A stretch of 64,000 nucleotides of DNA from Agapetus fuscipes (taxonomy: Eukaryota > Arthropoda > Insecta > Trichoptera > Glossosomatidae): NCBI GenBank assembly GCA_951799405.1, contig OX637361.1, positions 9,770,170 through 9,834,169 on the forward strand, in the 5' to 3' direction. The translations under genes were made by a program, and so were the position numbers. The notes under the pieces were generated by a model. The model saw only the letters and a list, made by a program, of their open reading frames with translations, made no database searches and was not told where the DNA came from. Positions within the stretch are counted from its first letter, which is position 1; every line of letters begins with the position of its first letter. Below, one piece after another: positions 49,955-61,499 of the stretch.

Positions 49955-50110
49955 TACAAACAGTAAGCGACCGCGACGTCAATGAAAACCACCACGTCGC
50001 ATTGATAACAATCTTTGAAAATGCTTTCTGCTCGTGTAAGCGACACCTCGGCATATAAAAAAGCTGCAAATAGACAATGGTCTAATCTGAAAACCCACAA
50101 CAGAAATTTG
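49955..50110 (+). repeat. Dispersed repeat D (copy 2)
   Basis: Counterpart of 36735-36890: CACCACGTCGCATTGATAAC, GCTTTCTGCTCGTG, ATAAAAAAGCTGCAA and ATGGTCTAATCTGAAAA. Confidence 0.65.
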
Positions 50111-50337
50111 TTAAAAGTACCGGTTCAATTTCCTTTAGGCGCCTTTGACGATTACTGTGATCGCGATTTGACAGATGTCGTTGAGATATTATTAATGAAC
50201 ATCTTAATTTATGTAATTGACGATATATTAATTGATAATTTTGATACCTACCTATTTCTGGCAAGGACATCGTATCTTGGTGAACTTAAATCCTCTTGAA
50301 AATTCTTTAAAAAAACTCAGAATAGATAGAAACTCAG

Positions 50338-50604
50338 GTTCCTTGACTTATCGGTTGGTATGTGGCTGACCACCCTGTAAAAATGTCAATGTCAACTTTG
50401 CCAATATCACCCCTGTTTCAGGGAAGGAGGGTAAGAGTTGCAGGGTGTATATTCATTCGAGATTTGGTTTTTATGTTGTAGGTTTGCATGAGGCATGTGC
50501 AAGCGCGAACTTGTACGTGTCTGGTTGTGAAAATACATGTTATGTGAATTTCCAATGAAACATATCTTATCTATCCATAACTTAGATTAGATTAGAATAC
50601 TACA
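50338..50604 (+). repeat. Family A repeat
   Basis: Sense copy, TTCCTTGACTTATCGGTTGG to AACTTAGATTAGATTAGA, with a small local duplication (TGTCAATGTCAACTTTGCC). Confidence 0.88.
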
Positions 50605-51469
50605 GTTTTAAAATGTTTACAAAAAATAGTTACAATACTCGTATCAGAAGTTCAAATCTTGGGTTTTTACAGGTTATAGCAATAACTACATCTGAATCAT
50701 AATTAAAATGGCGTGGGAGATAGTAGAACATTTGTATATTTTTCTCCTATTACCAACCACACGTATACATTAAAAACATTTAAAAAATCAAGCGGTCACT
50801 AGCCGCAAATATATCACCTAGATATTCCCCAGTTAAGTACGTAGTTTATTACATAATCTCTGATCTAACTTGCCCGCATAACAACGACTCATGGGTTTTT
50901 AGTATTGCAAAAGTATGTTGCTCTGAGCCAAGTTTTGTGCCTTAAAAATAGCCGTAGGTATTTTTTAAATAAAATTCTCTTTGAATATTTTTTGCAGTTA
51001 TCTATCTACTATCTATACTTATAAAACCAAAAAAGCGTTCGTTGGTAATGCGATAAAATGGTGAAGGACTAAACGGTTTTGGCTGTCTTTCGTTTCAGAA
51101 TAAAGTACGTAATCTGAGAAGGGTTATAGCGTACAAAAAAGTTGATAAAATATCGCAGAACATGTTTAAATTTGTGAAATGCTGAACGTCGTTTTTATAT
51201 GGGGATTGATCATTTCCAACTTCATCTAATTGACAGATTTTTGTTCCATATTCAAATTTCATCAAAATGTGTTCGGTTTGAAATATTGTAAGAGGTTAAA
51301 CCAAATCAAATTAATAAAATAAACTGGTAGGTACAAAATTTGAAAATGGAATAAAATAATTATTCATCAACAGCCTTTACCAAACAGAACTCTTTTTTAA
51401 AATTGGAATTTAGCTTTTTAACTATCAATGTCATGAAAAGCGTTCTAGGTTAATTAAATAAGTCTTAAA

Positions 51470-51620
51470 TCTCAGTTACAAATATACGCACAAATTAAAG
51501 GTTCATATTGAATGAATGCCCATAAGGAAAGACATTTTAGTGCGCGCATACACATAATGCATGTATATTTTCAAAATAAGACCCAAACGCAATGCTCAAA
51601 TGTCAGATTAACATAAACTG
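51470..51620 (-). repeat. Family A repeat, decayed
   Basis: TCAGTTACAAATATACGCAC, CATATTGAATGAATGCCCAT and ACACATAATGCATGTATATT align in antisense order. Confidence 0.65.
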
Positions 51621-51631
51621 AACTTACGCTT

Positions 51632-51895
51632 AATTCCTTGACTTATAGGTTGGTATGAGGCTGACCACCCATACTGTAAAAAATGGTTCACTTTACCAAT
51701 GTCACCCCTGTGTCAGGGAAGGTCGGCAAAAGTTGTAAGGCTTATATTTATTTGAGGTTTGGATTTTATTTGTTAGTACACATTCAGCATTTGTAAGCGC
51801 GAACTACTTACATGTGTTTGTTTGTGGGCATTCATTTGAGAGCTTTAAATGAATATATCCTTGCAACTTCGATTATAGATTATTATAGATGCTGA
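51632..51895 (+). repeat. Family A repeat (AGCATTTG subtype)
   Basis: Sense copy from TTCCTTGACTTATAGGTTGG to CTTCGATTATAGATTATTAT. Confidence 0.9.
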
Positions 51896-51914
51896 CTTTA
51901 CTTTAAACAGGCTT

Positions 51915-51980
51915 TAGATTTAGGCAGAAGTGAAACAATTTGTACAGTATCAGCCTCATACCAACCTACAAGTCGAGGAC
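51915..51980 (-). repeat. Family A fragment
   Basis: GAAGTGAAACAATTTGTACA, then GTATCAGCCTCATACCAACC and TACAAGTCGAGGAC: the outer end only. Confidence 0.7.
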
Positions 51981-51999
51981 TTATCTAAGTTGCATAAAA

Positions 52000-52498
52000 A
52001 CATAAGGTGATACCTGAATGCATCTAAATAAAATTTTGATCACTCGAGAATGACTGAACTGACTTGTTTTTTTATGATGTTTGTAATCTGAAACAAGTGT
52101 TTGGATAAAAAAGTGAGAAAAAGTATCATGGAAGATTTTCAATTTTGTGAAAAGCTGAACATTGTTCATGTACTGGAATTTGGTTTGGCACATATAATAT
52201 ACATACTGCATTTATATAAAAATGAAATACCCAAAACACATTGGCCAAATTTTTACTAAACATGTAAATTACCTTCAAGATGGATCGTGTGAAGTTCAAT
52301 GTGAATCATATTACTCACAATCATTTATTTTAAGTATTGGGGATGCTGCTCTTTTTGCCTTGCTAAAAGGAAAGGTCGTAACATTTTTCTTTTGAAAAGT
52401 TACATCGAAGATTTTCATAGACCGGATAACTGAATGCACTTTTTCATATTGGAATTTTGAATGTGTCAGCAAGCAACTTTTCAACATTTTGTAGTTCC
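52000..52498. other. No family member recognised; two resembling frames
   Basis: The minus frames at 51981-52211 and 52311-52532 lie over similar-looking sequence (AAAAGCTGAACATTGTTCAT versus GAAGATTTTCATAGACCGGA). This may be an old local duplication, not resolved. A (TA)n tract lies at 52502-52519. Confidence 0.3.
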
Positions 52499-52514
52499 AA
52501 ATATATATATATAT

Positions 52515-52690
52515 ATATAATCTAAGTTGCAAAGATATATTGACATTTAAGACTCATATTTAATGCATGCCCAAAAGCAAGCAAATGTAAGTACACGCTT
52601 ACGCATGCTGCATGTGTACATAAACTTTGCAACCCCTGCCACTTTCGCTGAAACGGGGGAGGGGGGGATTGGCAAAATTGAACCAAGTTT
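52515..52690 (-). repeat. Family A repeat, internally deleted
   Basis: TATAATCTAAGTTGCAAAGA to TGGCAAAATTGAACCAAG, lacking the AAACCTCAAATGAACAT segment. A G-run GGGGGAGGGGGGG replaces the CAGGGGTGAC block. Confidence 0.8.
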
Positions 52691-52861
52691 TACTACATAT
52701 TTGATATTCTTTCTTTATATTCAATTTTTCCATGTGCAAATTTTGGCTCGAATCGTTCATACGAGGCAACAAATCAAAGCAAAAATAAACAAAGTGAAGA
52801 AAATATAAAGTTTGCATCATCAATAGATCATGAAAAGAGGATTACATTTTTTCATGATCTA

Positions 52862-53097
52862 AGCTAATGTAAGTTGCAAAGATATGTAACATTGGGGATT
52901 CACATTATTCACATTCTCATAAGTAGATACAAATAAGTTCCCGCTTGCACATGCTGCATGTGAACCTACAACATTAAAACCTTAACCTCAAATGAACATA
53001 TACCCTGCAAATCTTGCCTGCTTTTCCTGAAACAGAGGTGATATTGGCAAAGTGAACTATTTTCTATAGCGTGAGCATACCAACCTATATGTTAAGG
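52862..53097 (-). repeat. Family A repeat
   Basis: Antisense copy, TAATGTAAGTTGCAAAGATA to CATACCAACCTATATGTTAA. Confidence 0.88.
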
Positions 53098-53099
53098 AA

Positions 53100-53540
53100 C
53101 AAACATAATGATCAACACGATGATCTACCCTAAATTATCTTAATGGTTTTACTTCTTCTAATATCAACCAATATGTTTACACTGTATATCAATGATTGAA
53201 AACCTGTAAGTAAATGATAATTTAATTATTTTGGAAATGTACAAAGAAAAGGTTTCCTCCTGCCCAATAGATTGAGAGCACTCCTTTATAGGTATTAAGC
53301 AATGAAATTATGCTTGAAATACTAATTACAGTGAAAAAATGAAGAAATATACAAAACTTTATAAATCCATGCAAATTTAAAAAGGCTTCAACATCTTTCG
53401 TAATTGCAATCCCAAGTACTACACTATCTTTAAATGAGCCTAATTTCATTTGATATAATGTCCATGAACATCTGCACGCTCAATTGTTTCAAGTTATTGA
53501 GCTATGCTGTCTCACGAAAATAATTACAATGATGACTTCT
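53100..53540. other. No feature recognised
   Basis: AT-rich; a 75-codon minus frame is not recognised. Confidence 0.4.
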
Positions 53541-53545
53541 ACGAT

Positions 53546-53792
53546 TCCTTGACTTATAGGTTGGTATGAGGTTGACCACCCATACTGTAAAAAATAGTTC
53601 ACTTTGCCAATGTCACCCCTGTTTCAGGGAATGTCGGCAAGAGTTGCGGGGCTTATGTTCATTTGAGGTTTGGATTTTATTTGTAAGTACACAATCAGCA
53701 TTTGTAAGCGCGAACTACACGTGTTTGACTGTGGGCATACATCTGAGAGCTTTGAATGAATATTATATCCTTGCAACTTCGATTATAGATGA
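53546..53792 (+). repeat. Family A repeat (AATCAGCATTTG subtype)
   Basis: Sense copy, TTCCTTGACTTATAGGTTGG to CTTGCAACTTCGATTATAG. Confidence 0.9.
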
Positions 53793-53997
53793 CTTCGAAG
53801 TAAGTTTCTTCTCATCGTTTAAATTTTTTTAACACCCGTTACCAGATTTACAAAAATATTTTATATAATTTATACAAATAGAGGCAAGACAAAGTTTGCC
53901 GGGACAGCTAGTACATTATATTTCTTCTTAAACCTACGTGTAATTTTTAATTTGTTTTTTATATTTTTCGGTACCTTATTTTATTATATGATAATTA

Positions 53998-54300
53998 TAT
54001 TAGGATGATTTATTTGCTGAGCGCTGTTTTTGTGTATCACACCTCAAGAGACATCTGCGAACTTGGTCGTCGCTGTAGCGCCAATCTCAAGCAAGCGCCA
54101 ATCTCAAGCAAGACCCAATTGCTGTAAGGCTGGATGGACCTGTAGTGATCGGTCCTTGTTAAGGTTCTTTGAATTTTTCTATCCAGCGAAGAGCATATTT
54201 GAACATATAAATGGTATTTTTTTTTTGCTCCGCCGGGATTCGAACCCACTACCTTCCATTTACGAGTCAAAAGTGTTAAACACTAGACTAGAACCGACGT
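53998..54300 (-). repeat. SINE-1, full length
   Basis: From TTAGGATGATTTATTTGCTG (3' end) through the body, with GCGCCAATCTCAAGCAA duplicated in tandem at about 54078-54112, to the head reversed as AACACTAGACTAGAACCGAC. Box B appears as CCGCCGGGATTCGAACCC. Confidence 0.85.
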
Positions 54301-54487
54301 CTATGCATGTCATTTAATTGTTATCATATCACATGTTATCATTTTATTTTTGTAACCAACTTACTAATGTATATGGGTGGTCACGTTTTGCACCCTCCGC
54401 GTGACTTTTTAGAAATAGACAGTATAATAAATGAACAGTTTTAGAAATAAACAGTATTAGAAATATACAGGTAATAAGAATTTACCC

Positions 54488-54560
54488 CTAATCTAAGTCG
54501 CAAGGATTTATAAACATTAAAGATTGATATTTAATGCACGCTCTCAAGCATCACGCGTCA
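54488..54560 (-). repeat. Family A fragment
   Basis: CTAATCTAAGTCGCAAGGAT, then TTAATGCACGCTCTCAAGCA: first 70 bp of an antisense copy. Confidence 0.65.
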
Positions 54561-54564
54561 GAGA

Positions 54565-55295
54565 GCCAGCTCATGAAGTATTTTTTTCCCTTTCAAGAGA
54601 TAAGGGACTCCGCACAAATTACAATAACAAAAAAACGTCCTCTCAGATTAGGGTTGCTAGAGATAAACAACTTTTATTTTATAATTAGTTATTGTTAAAG
54701 GACGCTTATTAAATAGACCTGTGACGAAAAAAAATTGAGTCCATTGGATTTTTTTTATATTTTTTTAATAGCGTTGAAATCATGCTCAATATGTCATTTA
54801 AAGTCTTTAAATTCTATTTACAAAGAAAAAAATCAAATAAGGATTTCTGTACAATAAAGATTCTTATTTCAATAAATACACAGATTGCAAAATTGCTGAA
54901 AATTGAATCATACCGCGTGGGTTTTTCAAAAATCCAAAGGCGTTTGTAATTTCTAATAATAGTGAGGTACAGAATCAAAAGCATCAATCTAGGGTATTTT
55001 TTGAAAGTGAAATAAATGTATGGAAACAATAAGAAAAGGGTTTCGTGTGTCTCCGAACATTTTTAACAATTTCAAAAAAAAATCTGGAATTCCGCGTTTG
55101 GTTCTATTCGACTCAATAATTGTCAATGAACCTTTGAATTTGTTCAATGAAATTAATAGAATTTCTTGAAATAATTCAATTTTACACAATTCAATAATTT
55201 ACGACTCATAATGAACTTCAAAATAATTGTTGAATGACTCATTTGCCATTTATACATTGGATAATTTATTTTTATTTTTAATGAAATATTAAATT
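54565..55295. other. No feature recognised
   Basis: AT-rich unique sequence with short frames. Confidence 0.4.
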
Positions 55296-55299
55296 GTTG

Positions 55300-55543
55300 C
55301 GGTGCTATTCTGAGACATTTTAGTCGTCCGTTGAGCCCACGCTTTGACAATCTAATGATGCCTGGGCTGAAAACCTCATCACCGCGGTCATTCTTACCTG
55401 CCGAATATCGGTAATATTTGTATGAAGACTAATCAGCTGTTCACTTGCGGCCATCTTGGATTGACAGGTCTTTATACAAATGCATCATTAGTTTGTCAAA
55501 GCGTAAGCTCAACGGACGACTAAAATGTCTAAGAATAGCACCG
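55300..55543. mobile_element. MITE with ~60-bp TIRs (copy 2 of the 2528 element)
   Basis: CGGTGCTATTCTGAGACATT and the complement of ATGTCTAAGAATAGCACCG. The interior GGTCATTCTTACCTGCCGAA and AAGATGGCCG/CGGCCATCTTGGATTGACAG correspond to 2600-2700 in reverse orientation. Confidence 0.88.
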
Positions 55544-55549
55544 TTTGAG

Positions 55550-56330
55550 TTTTTTAAAATTAGGTATACTTAAAAGTAAAATAAAATGTAACTCATTTTA
55601 CAATTACATCTTTAAATAAAAACCTCGTTCTTGAGAAAAATTACTTTATATACAAAAATAATTATAAAAAAAAGGTAATGAGTTGTTTGACATTTTTGAA
55701 TTGGCAATAAGAAGTATTTTATCTTTGTTTTTACAATTTTGATGGGTTATAGCCTCCTTAGTCAATCGCTGCAATCGCTGCCTGATTATAGCCTTTATCA
55801 TCGAGTCTTTTTAAAAATAATATTGTAAAGAAGAATGCAATTCATAAACCTATGTCGTCCTGGTAAGACACGTGTACAAACATTATCAATTCGATGAATG
55901 TTAATGATTCTATGTAATCTATAAGGCGCTGTTTTACTTCAACAATTCGTAAGTCCAATTACCGATTTATAAATTTCCAATGAAGATTTATTTATAGACA
56001 AGTACTGTTATCATAAAATCCATCATATTAGTTCTAACTGATTTTAATTAAAAATTAATGTTTTTCTCAAATGAAACGAGTGCGTGTTAGCCTAAAATAA
56101 CGGCTAACCTTCGGCCAGTACTAACGCACATTAGGTGCGCCTAGGCTTTCAGGAAAAGGCGGTAAAAATTGCAAAATTGCGCCATTAATAACAGATTATT
56201 CAACTTAATATGAATTAAATAGGCACTTAAGCTAATAATAATTTAGAAAGTAGTTATTAAGGGGAAATATTTCTAGTTATTTCTTGTCATTAAATAATTA
56301 TGTATTTTTTTCTTACTTAATTAATCTAGT
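55550..56330. other. No feature recognised
   Basis: AT-rich unique sequence. A short inverted pair (GTGCGTTAG/CTAACGCAC) brackets 56090-56130. Confidence 0.35.
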
Positions 56331-56334
56331 TTAA

Positions 56335-56580
56335 AAGCCTTGACTCAGGGCCTCCCGCAACACAATCCTCCAGGACTCTCTGTCTTGTGCCGCTTTCCTC
56401 CATGGTCCCTTACTCCCAGGACTTCCACGTCTGCTTTGGCATTGTCTGCCCACCGCATCTTGGGACTTCCGAATGGTCTAACACCGAATGGTGCCCCATC
56501 CAAGACATCTCTGATTGTCCTGGAGTTATTTGCATTTACTACATGCCCAGCTCACTGAAGTCTTCTTGGTTTCATTACTG
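56335..56580 (-). pseudogene. LINE ORF2 C-terminus, group III (copy 2, longer)
   Basis: Minus strand: RRLQWAGHVVNANNSRTIRD, VLDGAPFGVRPFGSPKMRWA, DNAKADVEVLG, a frameshift, then WRKAAQDRESWRIVLREALS with QGF and a stop near 56337. The order RLxWAGHV...GxPKxRWxD...AAQDRxSWR is the standard LINE ORF2 ending. Apparent plus-strand frames of 64-72 codons over this segment are its antisense. Confidence 0.8.
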
Positions 56581-56591
56581 ATACGATATTT

Positions 56592-56852
56592 CTAATCTAA
56601 TCTAATCTATGTTGCAAATATATATAACATTGGGGATTTACATTTTATGTATTTTCACAAACAGACACGTACAAGTTCACGCCTACACATGCCGCATGTG
56701 AATCTACAACATAAAAACCCTAATCTCAAATGAACATACACCTTGCAACTCCTGCCGACCTTCCCTGAAACAGGGGTGATATTGGCAAAGTGAACCATTT
56801 TCTACAGCATGGGTGGTCAGCCGCATACCAACCTGTAAGTCAAAGAATATAC
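56592..56852 (-). repeat. Family A repeat
   Basis: Antisense copy with TCTAATCTAATCTATGTTGC and perfect CACATGCCGCATGTG, ending CATACCAACCTGTAAGTCAA. Confidence 0.92.
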
Positions 56853-57129
56853 ACAACAATTTTTTATCTTTGAAATAAGGACCTCAGCTCCACGTTGGTA
56901 CGGATTTGCCATCGTTACCCTAAGGCTTAAAGCACAGAGCTCAGAACGCGCTATGTTGTACGTACGGCCTTGAAGACTGGAGTCTGTTTCAGAAACAAAA
57001 GAAATCTTTTCAAGTCGTGCAGAACTTGAGACGAAACAGGTTAGTGAATAGCATTCTTCTTCGCTAATTTATTTGCAAAAGTGGCACTCATATTGCAGAA
57101 TTCCCTCCTTGTATAAATTTGAAATCATT

Positions 57130-57200
57130 GACAATCATCCATTTGGAATCATTCACAATCGTCCATTTGGAATCATTCACAATCGCCCATTTGGAATAAT
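57130..57200 (+). repeat. 24-bp tandem repeat, three units
   Basis: Units of CATTTGGAATCATTCACAAT + CGTC, slightly diverged, giving a fortuitous open frame with repeated H-N-R-P-F-G-I-I. Confidence 0.85.
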
Positions 57201-57204
57201 TACC

Positions 57205-57845
57205 ACATATTTGATTTGTTTTTGTTTGCTCGATTTCTCATTAAAATTGGCATAATGTAATGCAAACATGTTAGGTATGAAATAATTATTTCGCATCTAA
57301 CCTGTGGTCTGCCGGAAATTGCCGGAGTGACTCCGTGACGGTAGTAATGACTGGTAGCTGACGGAATTAATTAACTCATTAAATTTGAACGACTGTGGAC
57401 ATTAAAAAAATCACAGCTTTTGGCACAAAATTAAAATTCTACATTGTTATTTATTGCGTGAATTTGTCATTGTTTTAGATTACATTGAAATAAATGAAAT
57501 CATTGCTTTAATTTTTTTTTATCCGGTATTTTTTTCTTATTTAGAAAAATAATAATAACCTAAAGGTTATTTTCTACTAATTATTAACCCATCCAGTCTT
57601 CAGTCATTTTGTATAAAATTTATTTGCACGTGCAAAATATGAGTAATACCTACGTCTATCAGCGCTCCCAAAAAATGAACGAAAAAACTGAAAAGTACGC
57701 AATGTGTTGCAATCGCATTTATTTCCTGTACCACATTGCGTAAACTTAGCTGGATTCAGTATTTTTTTTCGGAATTTTTATATGAAAACTAAATCACTCT
57801 CTAGGAGTGCCGTCATAATTTATTGATATACTTTCGGTTTACGCA
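57205..57845. other. No feature recognised
   Basis: AT-rich unique sequence. Confidence 0.4.
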
Positions 57846-57849
57846 TACA

Positions 57850-58148
57850 TATTGTTGTTTATTGATTTAAAAATGTAATTTGTCGTGTATGTTCCTTGAC
57901 TTATAGGTTGGTATGCGACTGACTACCCATGCTGTAAAAATGGTTCACTTTGCCAATGCCATCAAAGTTTCAGAGAAGAACGGCAAGAGTTGCAGGGTGT
58001 ACGTCCATTTGAGATTTGATTTTTATGTTGTAGGTTCACATGCGGCATGTGCAAGCGCGAACTTGTGCGTGTCTGCTTGTTAAAATGCATGTAATGTGAA
58101 TCTCCAATGTAACATATCCTTGCAACTTAGATTAGATTAGATTAGATT
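57850..58148 (+). repeat. Family A repeat with extended left end
   Basis: The extension TTGTTGTTTATTGATTTAAA, then AATGTAATTTGTCGTGTATG, precedes TTCCTTGACTTATAGGTTGG. The copy has a perfect CACATGCGGCATGTG and a four-unit ATTAG tail. With 7311-7600 it defines the longest form seen (~300 bp). Confidence 0.92.
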
Positions 58149-58149
58149 A

Positions 58150-59160
58150 CGCAATTGAGGTGAATTTTGCAGTGTTTTATACTAGGGGTAGGTACTGAAT
58201 GCGTATCCCACAAACAAGGAATTGCAATAAAGCTCTCAAAATAAAAATATAAATTTGTGTTTTGAAATTGAATGTTTTCATTGCACTTTTATTGCCAATG
58301 GCATATTGCACTATGCACATATTTCAAATAATGTTTTTTATTGATATAATTGACAGTTTGTGCAACTTACAAAAATAATTAACCCGATTGGTTTTGGCTG
58401 TCAAAGTGTGAAATCTGTCGTGTTAATAAAGAGAGAAAAAATGCATATTTTATTGTTGCTGTGATGATTTTAGCGAATTTAATTTAATATGTAACAATTG
58501 CGGTGATTTCATTTTACACATTTTTTTTTCAGATACGGTTCACATACAGAGTTACATTAAACCTTCCCCATACAATTGGCTTCTCTCTGGCCGTAGAGGC
58601 TTTGGTCATTATTCTTGTAAGATTAAAGATAATTCTCGATTCATTGAGAATTAAAACATGCCAGACTTTACTGCAATACTTGAGCAATCTCGACCAATAC
58701 AAATAATATAATTACCTAACTAAATTACCAAATTATAATTACCAAAATAAATTATACAATTACCTAACACCTAGAGACTTCACAGACTTTATCTTAAACA
58801 AGCAAAACACACAAATACATATTCGCAACTATACTTTTGGAAATCCTTTGTATAGAAACGTGGGCGTATGATTAATGTTTGTGAAAAAAAAATACAATTT
58901 AGTATTTGTCTTCCAACAACAAAAATATAAGAAACGGATTCAATAAAACAATAAAAATAATCAATTTTGATGCTTATTTAACGAGTTGATTTATTATATG
59001 CAATATTCATTAAAAGATAGCTTAAAAAATTGAGATTTATTGTATTTTTTTTTTGTTTGTATTATTTCTCCATTCATACAATACACTATTTTTGGAGATG
59101 AAGCGTTTCACGGGGCTCATGACCAAAATTTCGGTACAAAAAAATCTGTTAATGCAACTG
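58150..59160. other. No feature recognised
   Basis: AT-rich unique sequence; short frames only. Confidence 0.4.
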
Positions 59161-59164
59161 CAAC

Positions 59165-59395
59165 TTAGCTGCCCATATTGTACAACTTCTCGGCATGTGG
59201 AGACTATTTATTTTCACAGGAAGCAGACCAGCCTCTTGCCAACCAATTCGCTTCAAGATCGGGTTTTCCAGGGGGCTGCTAGTCCTTTCTTTTAAAGTCT
59301 AGAAAATCGGTATTTAATTTTTTGTATTGAAAAATGACTGAAACGGTAAACCGTTTCCCAACACCCTTGATAAGGATCTACATATATTGTTATGG
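59165..59395 (-). repeat. SINE-2, diverged
   Basis: TTAGCTGCCCATATTGTACA, CATGTGGAGACTATTTATTT, CCAACCAATTCGCTTCAAGA and AACACCCTTGATAAGGATCT. The head is missing beyond box B. Confidence 0.65.
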
Positions 59396-59640
59396 TTTAA
59401 GGTTCAAATAGTCTTCAAACTAAAAACTGGTCTTCTTTACAGGTTATTTATTTTAAACTTAGATTTATTGTTTACAGTTATAATTATTTTTTGGAATTTA
59501 CATTTATTTCACAGATGGTTTGTGTTCACTTATACTGTATTTTGTGTTTAAAAATAGAGTGTCGTATGAAGACTGTCTCCTGAAAGCTATTTGCGGCTTT
59601 TTATACTCCAGCGATAGTTAATTACTAGAAGCCAATTACT
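59393..59640 (-). promoter_or_regulatory. LTR-like fragment with arthropod core promoter (copy 2, uninterrupted)
   Basis: Minus-strand order: TAGTAATTAACTATCGCTGG, TATAAAAA (59598-59605), initiator ACAGT (59572-59576), conserved CTTCATACGACACTC, then the AT-rich part with AATAAATAA and AAGAAGACCAGTTTTTAG. The uninterrupted form of 7933-8400. The promoter-plus-polyadenylation layout in under 250 bp suggests a solo LTR or another Pol II-driven short element. Confidence 0.6.
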
Positions 59641-59644
59641 GAAT

Positions 59645-60770
59645 TTACACAGTTATTTCAAATTGGAGTAAAGAAGTCCAAAGTGTAAAAGACAGATTAC
59701 AAATGTACTAAACTTTTGTAATGAGATGAATTTGTTTATTGGTTTAGTGGAATGGAACATTCCTATATTTGAATTTGAATGAGAAAAGGGAAACAAAAGA
59801 ATACGAAAAAAAAATAGAAGAAGAGACTTCCCTGGCTAGAGAGCCACAAGCAGGTGAATTTGGGTTATAATTCACTTATAATTAATATTGATGTGGTTTA
59901 TTATATATACATAGGCATTATGGATAAAATAATTAAATGTATGTATTGTGATTGTGAAAAAATAAAAGTTTTTATAAAGTTTTGGTTAATTATCCTCTTT
60001 TGTGATTGATATGGTTCCTGGCGCTTTGCACTCAAGCAAAGTCATAATCTTGAATTGAAGAATTCTTTGGAGCACGGCCAAACACCTCATTGAAGATCCT
60101 TATTGAACAAGTTAGAAAAACCCTCACACTTTACGTATCAAACTCCCCTGCACCGCAATAAATAAAAAAAAACGTACGGAAAATACTGCAGCACTCCTAG
60201 TGAGCCGTTTTGTCTTTATGCCTTTTTTCGATTTGCACGATCGAGGGGAGCTAACGAAGCGTTTGATACTCGGGGTAAAAAAAAAAACTTACAACTTAAT
60301 ACAAAAGATAATTGAAGTCATCAACAAAAATGAATCTAGTTTTTACATGTAATACGTAAATTAAAAAATGATAAAATCATCATATTATGTATGAAATATT
60401 TAACACAGGCATTCTGACGTCGCACTTCCGCATCACGATCTGACCAATCACGATACCAATTGTGACTCCAATTTATTATTTTGTGCTAAAATGCGCTATC
60501 ACTTTTAATCAAGCCTATTGAAGTTGTTTGACCCGTCTTTGATATCATCATACATCAAGCAACCTTGGTGATTTCATCCGATTCTTGAAAATACAATTGT
60601 TTTCTTGTGTGCTTAAGTAAATTAAAAAAAATTTAGAAGCTTTTCTTAGTCATACATTTTTTTATACGAAGAGCCTCATTCATAGATGTGCGGTATAACT
60701 TTAAATATTATACATTATGATTTTCGATATGATATTTTCATTACGTCAGTTAACACATTTTTCACAAGGG
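59645..60770. other. No feature recognised
   Basis: AT-rich unique sequence; no repeat member was seen up to the TIR-element relic near 60840. Confidence 0.4.
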
Positions 60771-60839
60771 CCGGCCGATTTCAGTGCGGTTCTAAAGCGC
60801 TATTCTGCTAAATTCCTTACACTTTGGATATCAATCTGA

Positions 60840-61495
60840 GTCAGAGCTTTAGATTAGCGCATTAGAAAGAGCTTAAACTTTTAAGTAGGATAGCATTCAT
60901 AACTCATTTTGACCAAAACGTCGCTTATACTGTTATGTTATTTTTCGAAATAACATAGAAATGACATTCCCGAAGTATGTATAGTATGTTTTTTGAGCCG
61001 AACAGAGCTGAACGGTCACGGAAACAACCAAACTGCGCCGAGCGATGTTATCAGGCCATCGATCATCTCTCGTCAGTTCTCGGTAAGATGTGAGCAGGGT
61101 CAGACGTCAGCGACCAAGCACCAAGCGGTGCGAGGGGGAGCATTTCAATGGAGCTCTCTCCCCTTCCACCTGGATTTCCTGCCAGCAAAGGAATTCGCCT
61201 TGTGGACCAGAGATGGGTGCATATTAGGAGCGCCCACCCAGGGGCCCAAACGTGTGGAGGCGCCAGCCTCGTGAGCCGCCGTTGCCTGGGGCGTCGCCCC
61301 AGGCTCTTAGTTCGGAACTCCAGTCAACAGAAGAGTGATAGCCCTTCCCAAGGTATAAAGTAAGCAACACAAAGAAAGAACCCCACGCCCTGAGAGTGAT
61401 GCCGAAAGGAGCTAGCCGGAGTGAGTATCCTGTAGGTACATCTGAAGGTACCTTCTCATGTAAAATCTAACAATACTTCTTTTTAACCGTCGATA
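60840..61495. mobile_element. Relic related to the 593-bp TIR element, surrounding a GC-rich islet
   Basis: GTAGGATAGCATTCATAACT and CATTTTGACCAAAACGTC (60895-60935) are the reverse complement of sequence at 21990-22020. TTTTTAACCGTCGATA (61480-61495) equals one terminus of the element at 21964-22556. The GC-rich segment 60990-61430 lies between them. Confidence 0.45.
60990..61430 (+). other. GC-rich islet, unidentified
   Basis: Sharp rise in GC, overlapping open frames (93 and 71 codons on plus), and a perfect hairpin GCCTGGGGCG-T-CGCCCCAGGC at 61284-61304. The composition resembles the 5' UTR/ORF1 start of some non-LTR elements, but no motif confirms this and it may equally be a host promoter or exon. 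Confidence 0.35.
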
Positions 61496-61499
61496 TTTT

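Larger units (their letters stand above)
51012..53911 (+). mobile_element. Candidate non-autonomous Helitron with nested family A copies
   Basis: The 5' end A/TCTATACTTATAAAACC, followed by GAAGGACTAAACGGTTTTGG, resembles arthropod Helitron 5' ends. The 3' end has GGCAAGACAAAGTTTGCC (hairpin 53883-53900), GGGACAG, then CTAG at 53908-53911 followed by T. No Rep/helicase frame is present. Six family A pieces lie within. The two ends may also belong to different insertions. Confidence 0.4.

Noticed and set aside
57073..57255. 60-codon frame with repeated HNRPFGII
   Set aside because: Explained by a three-unit 24-bp tandem repeat.
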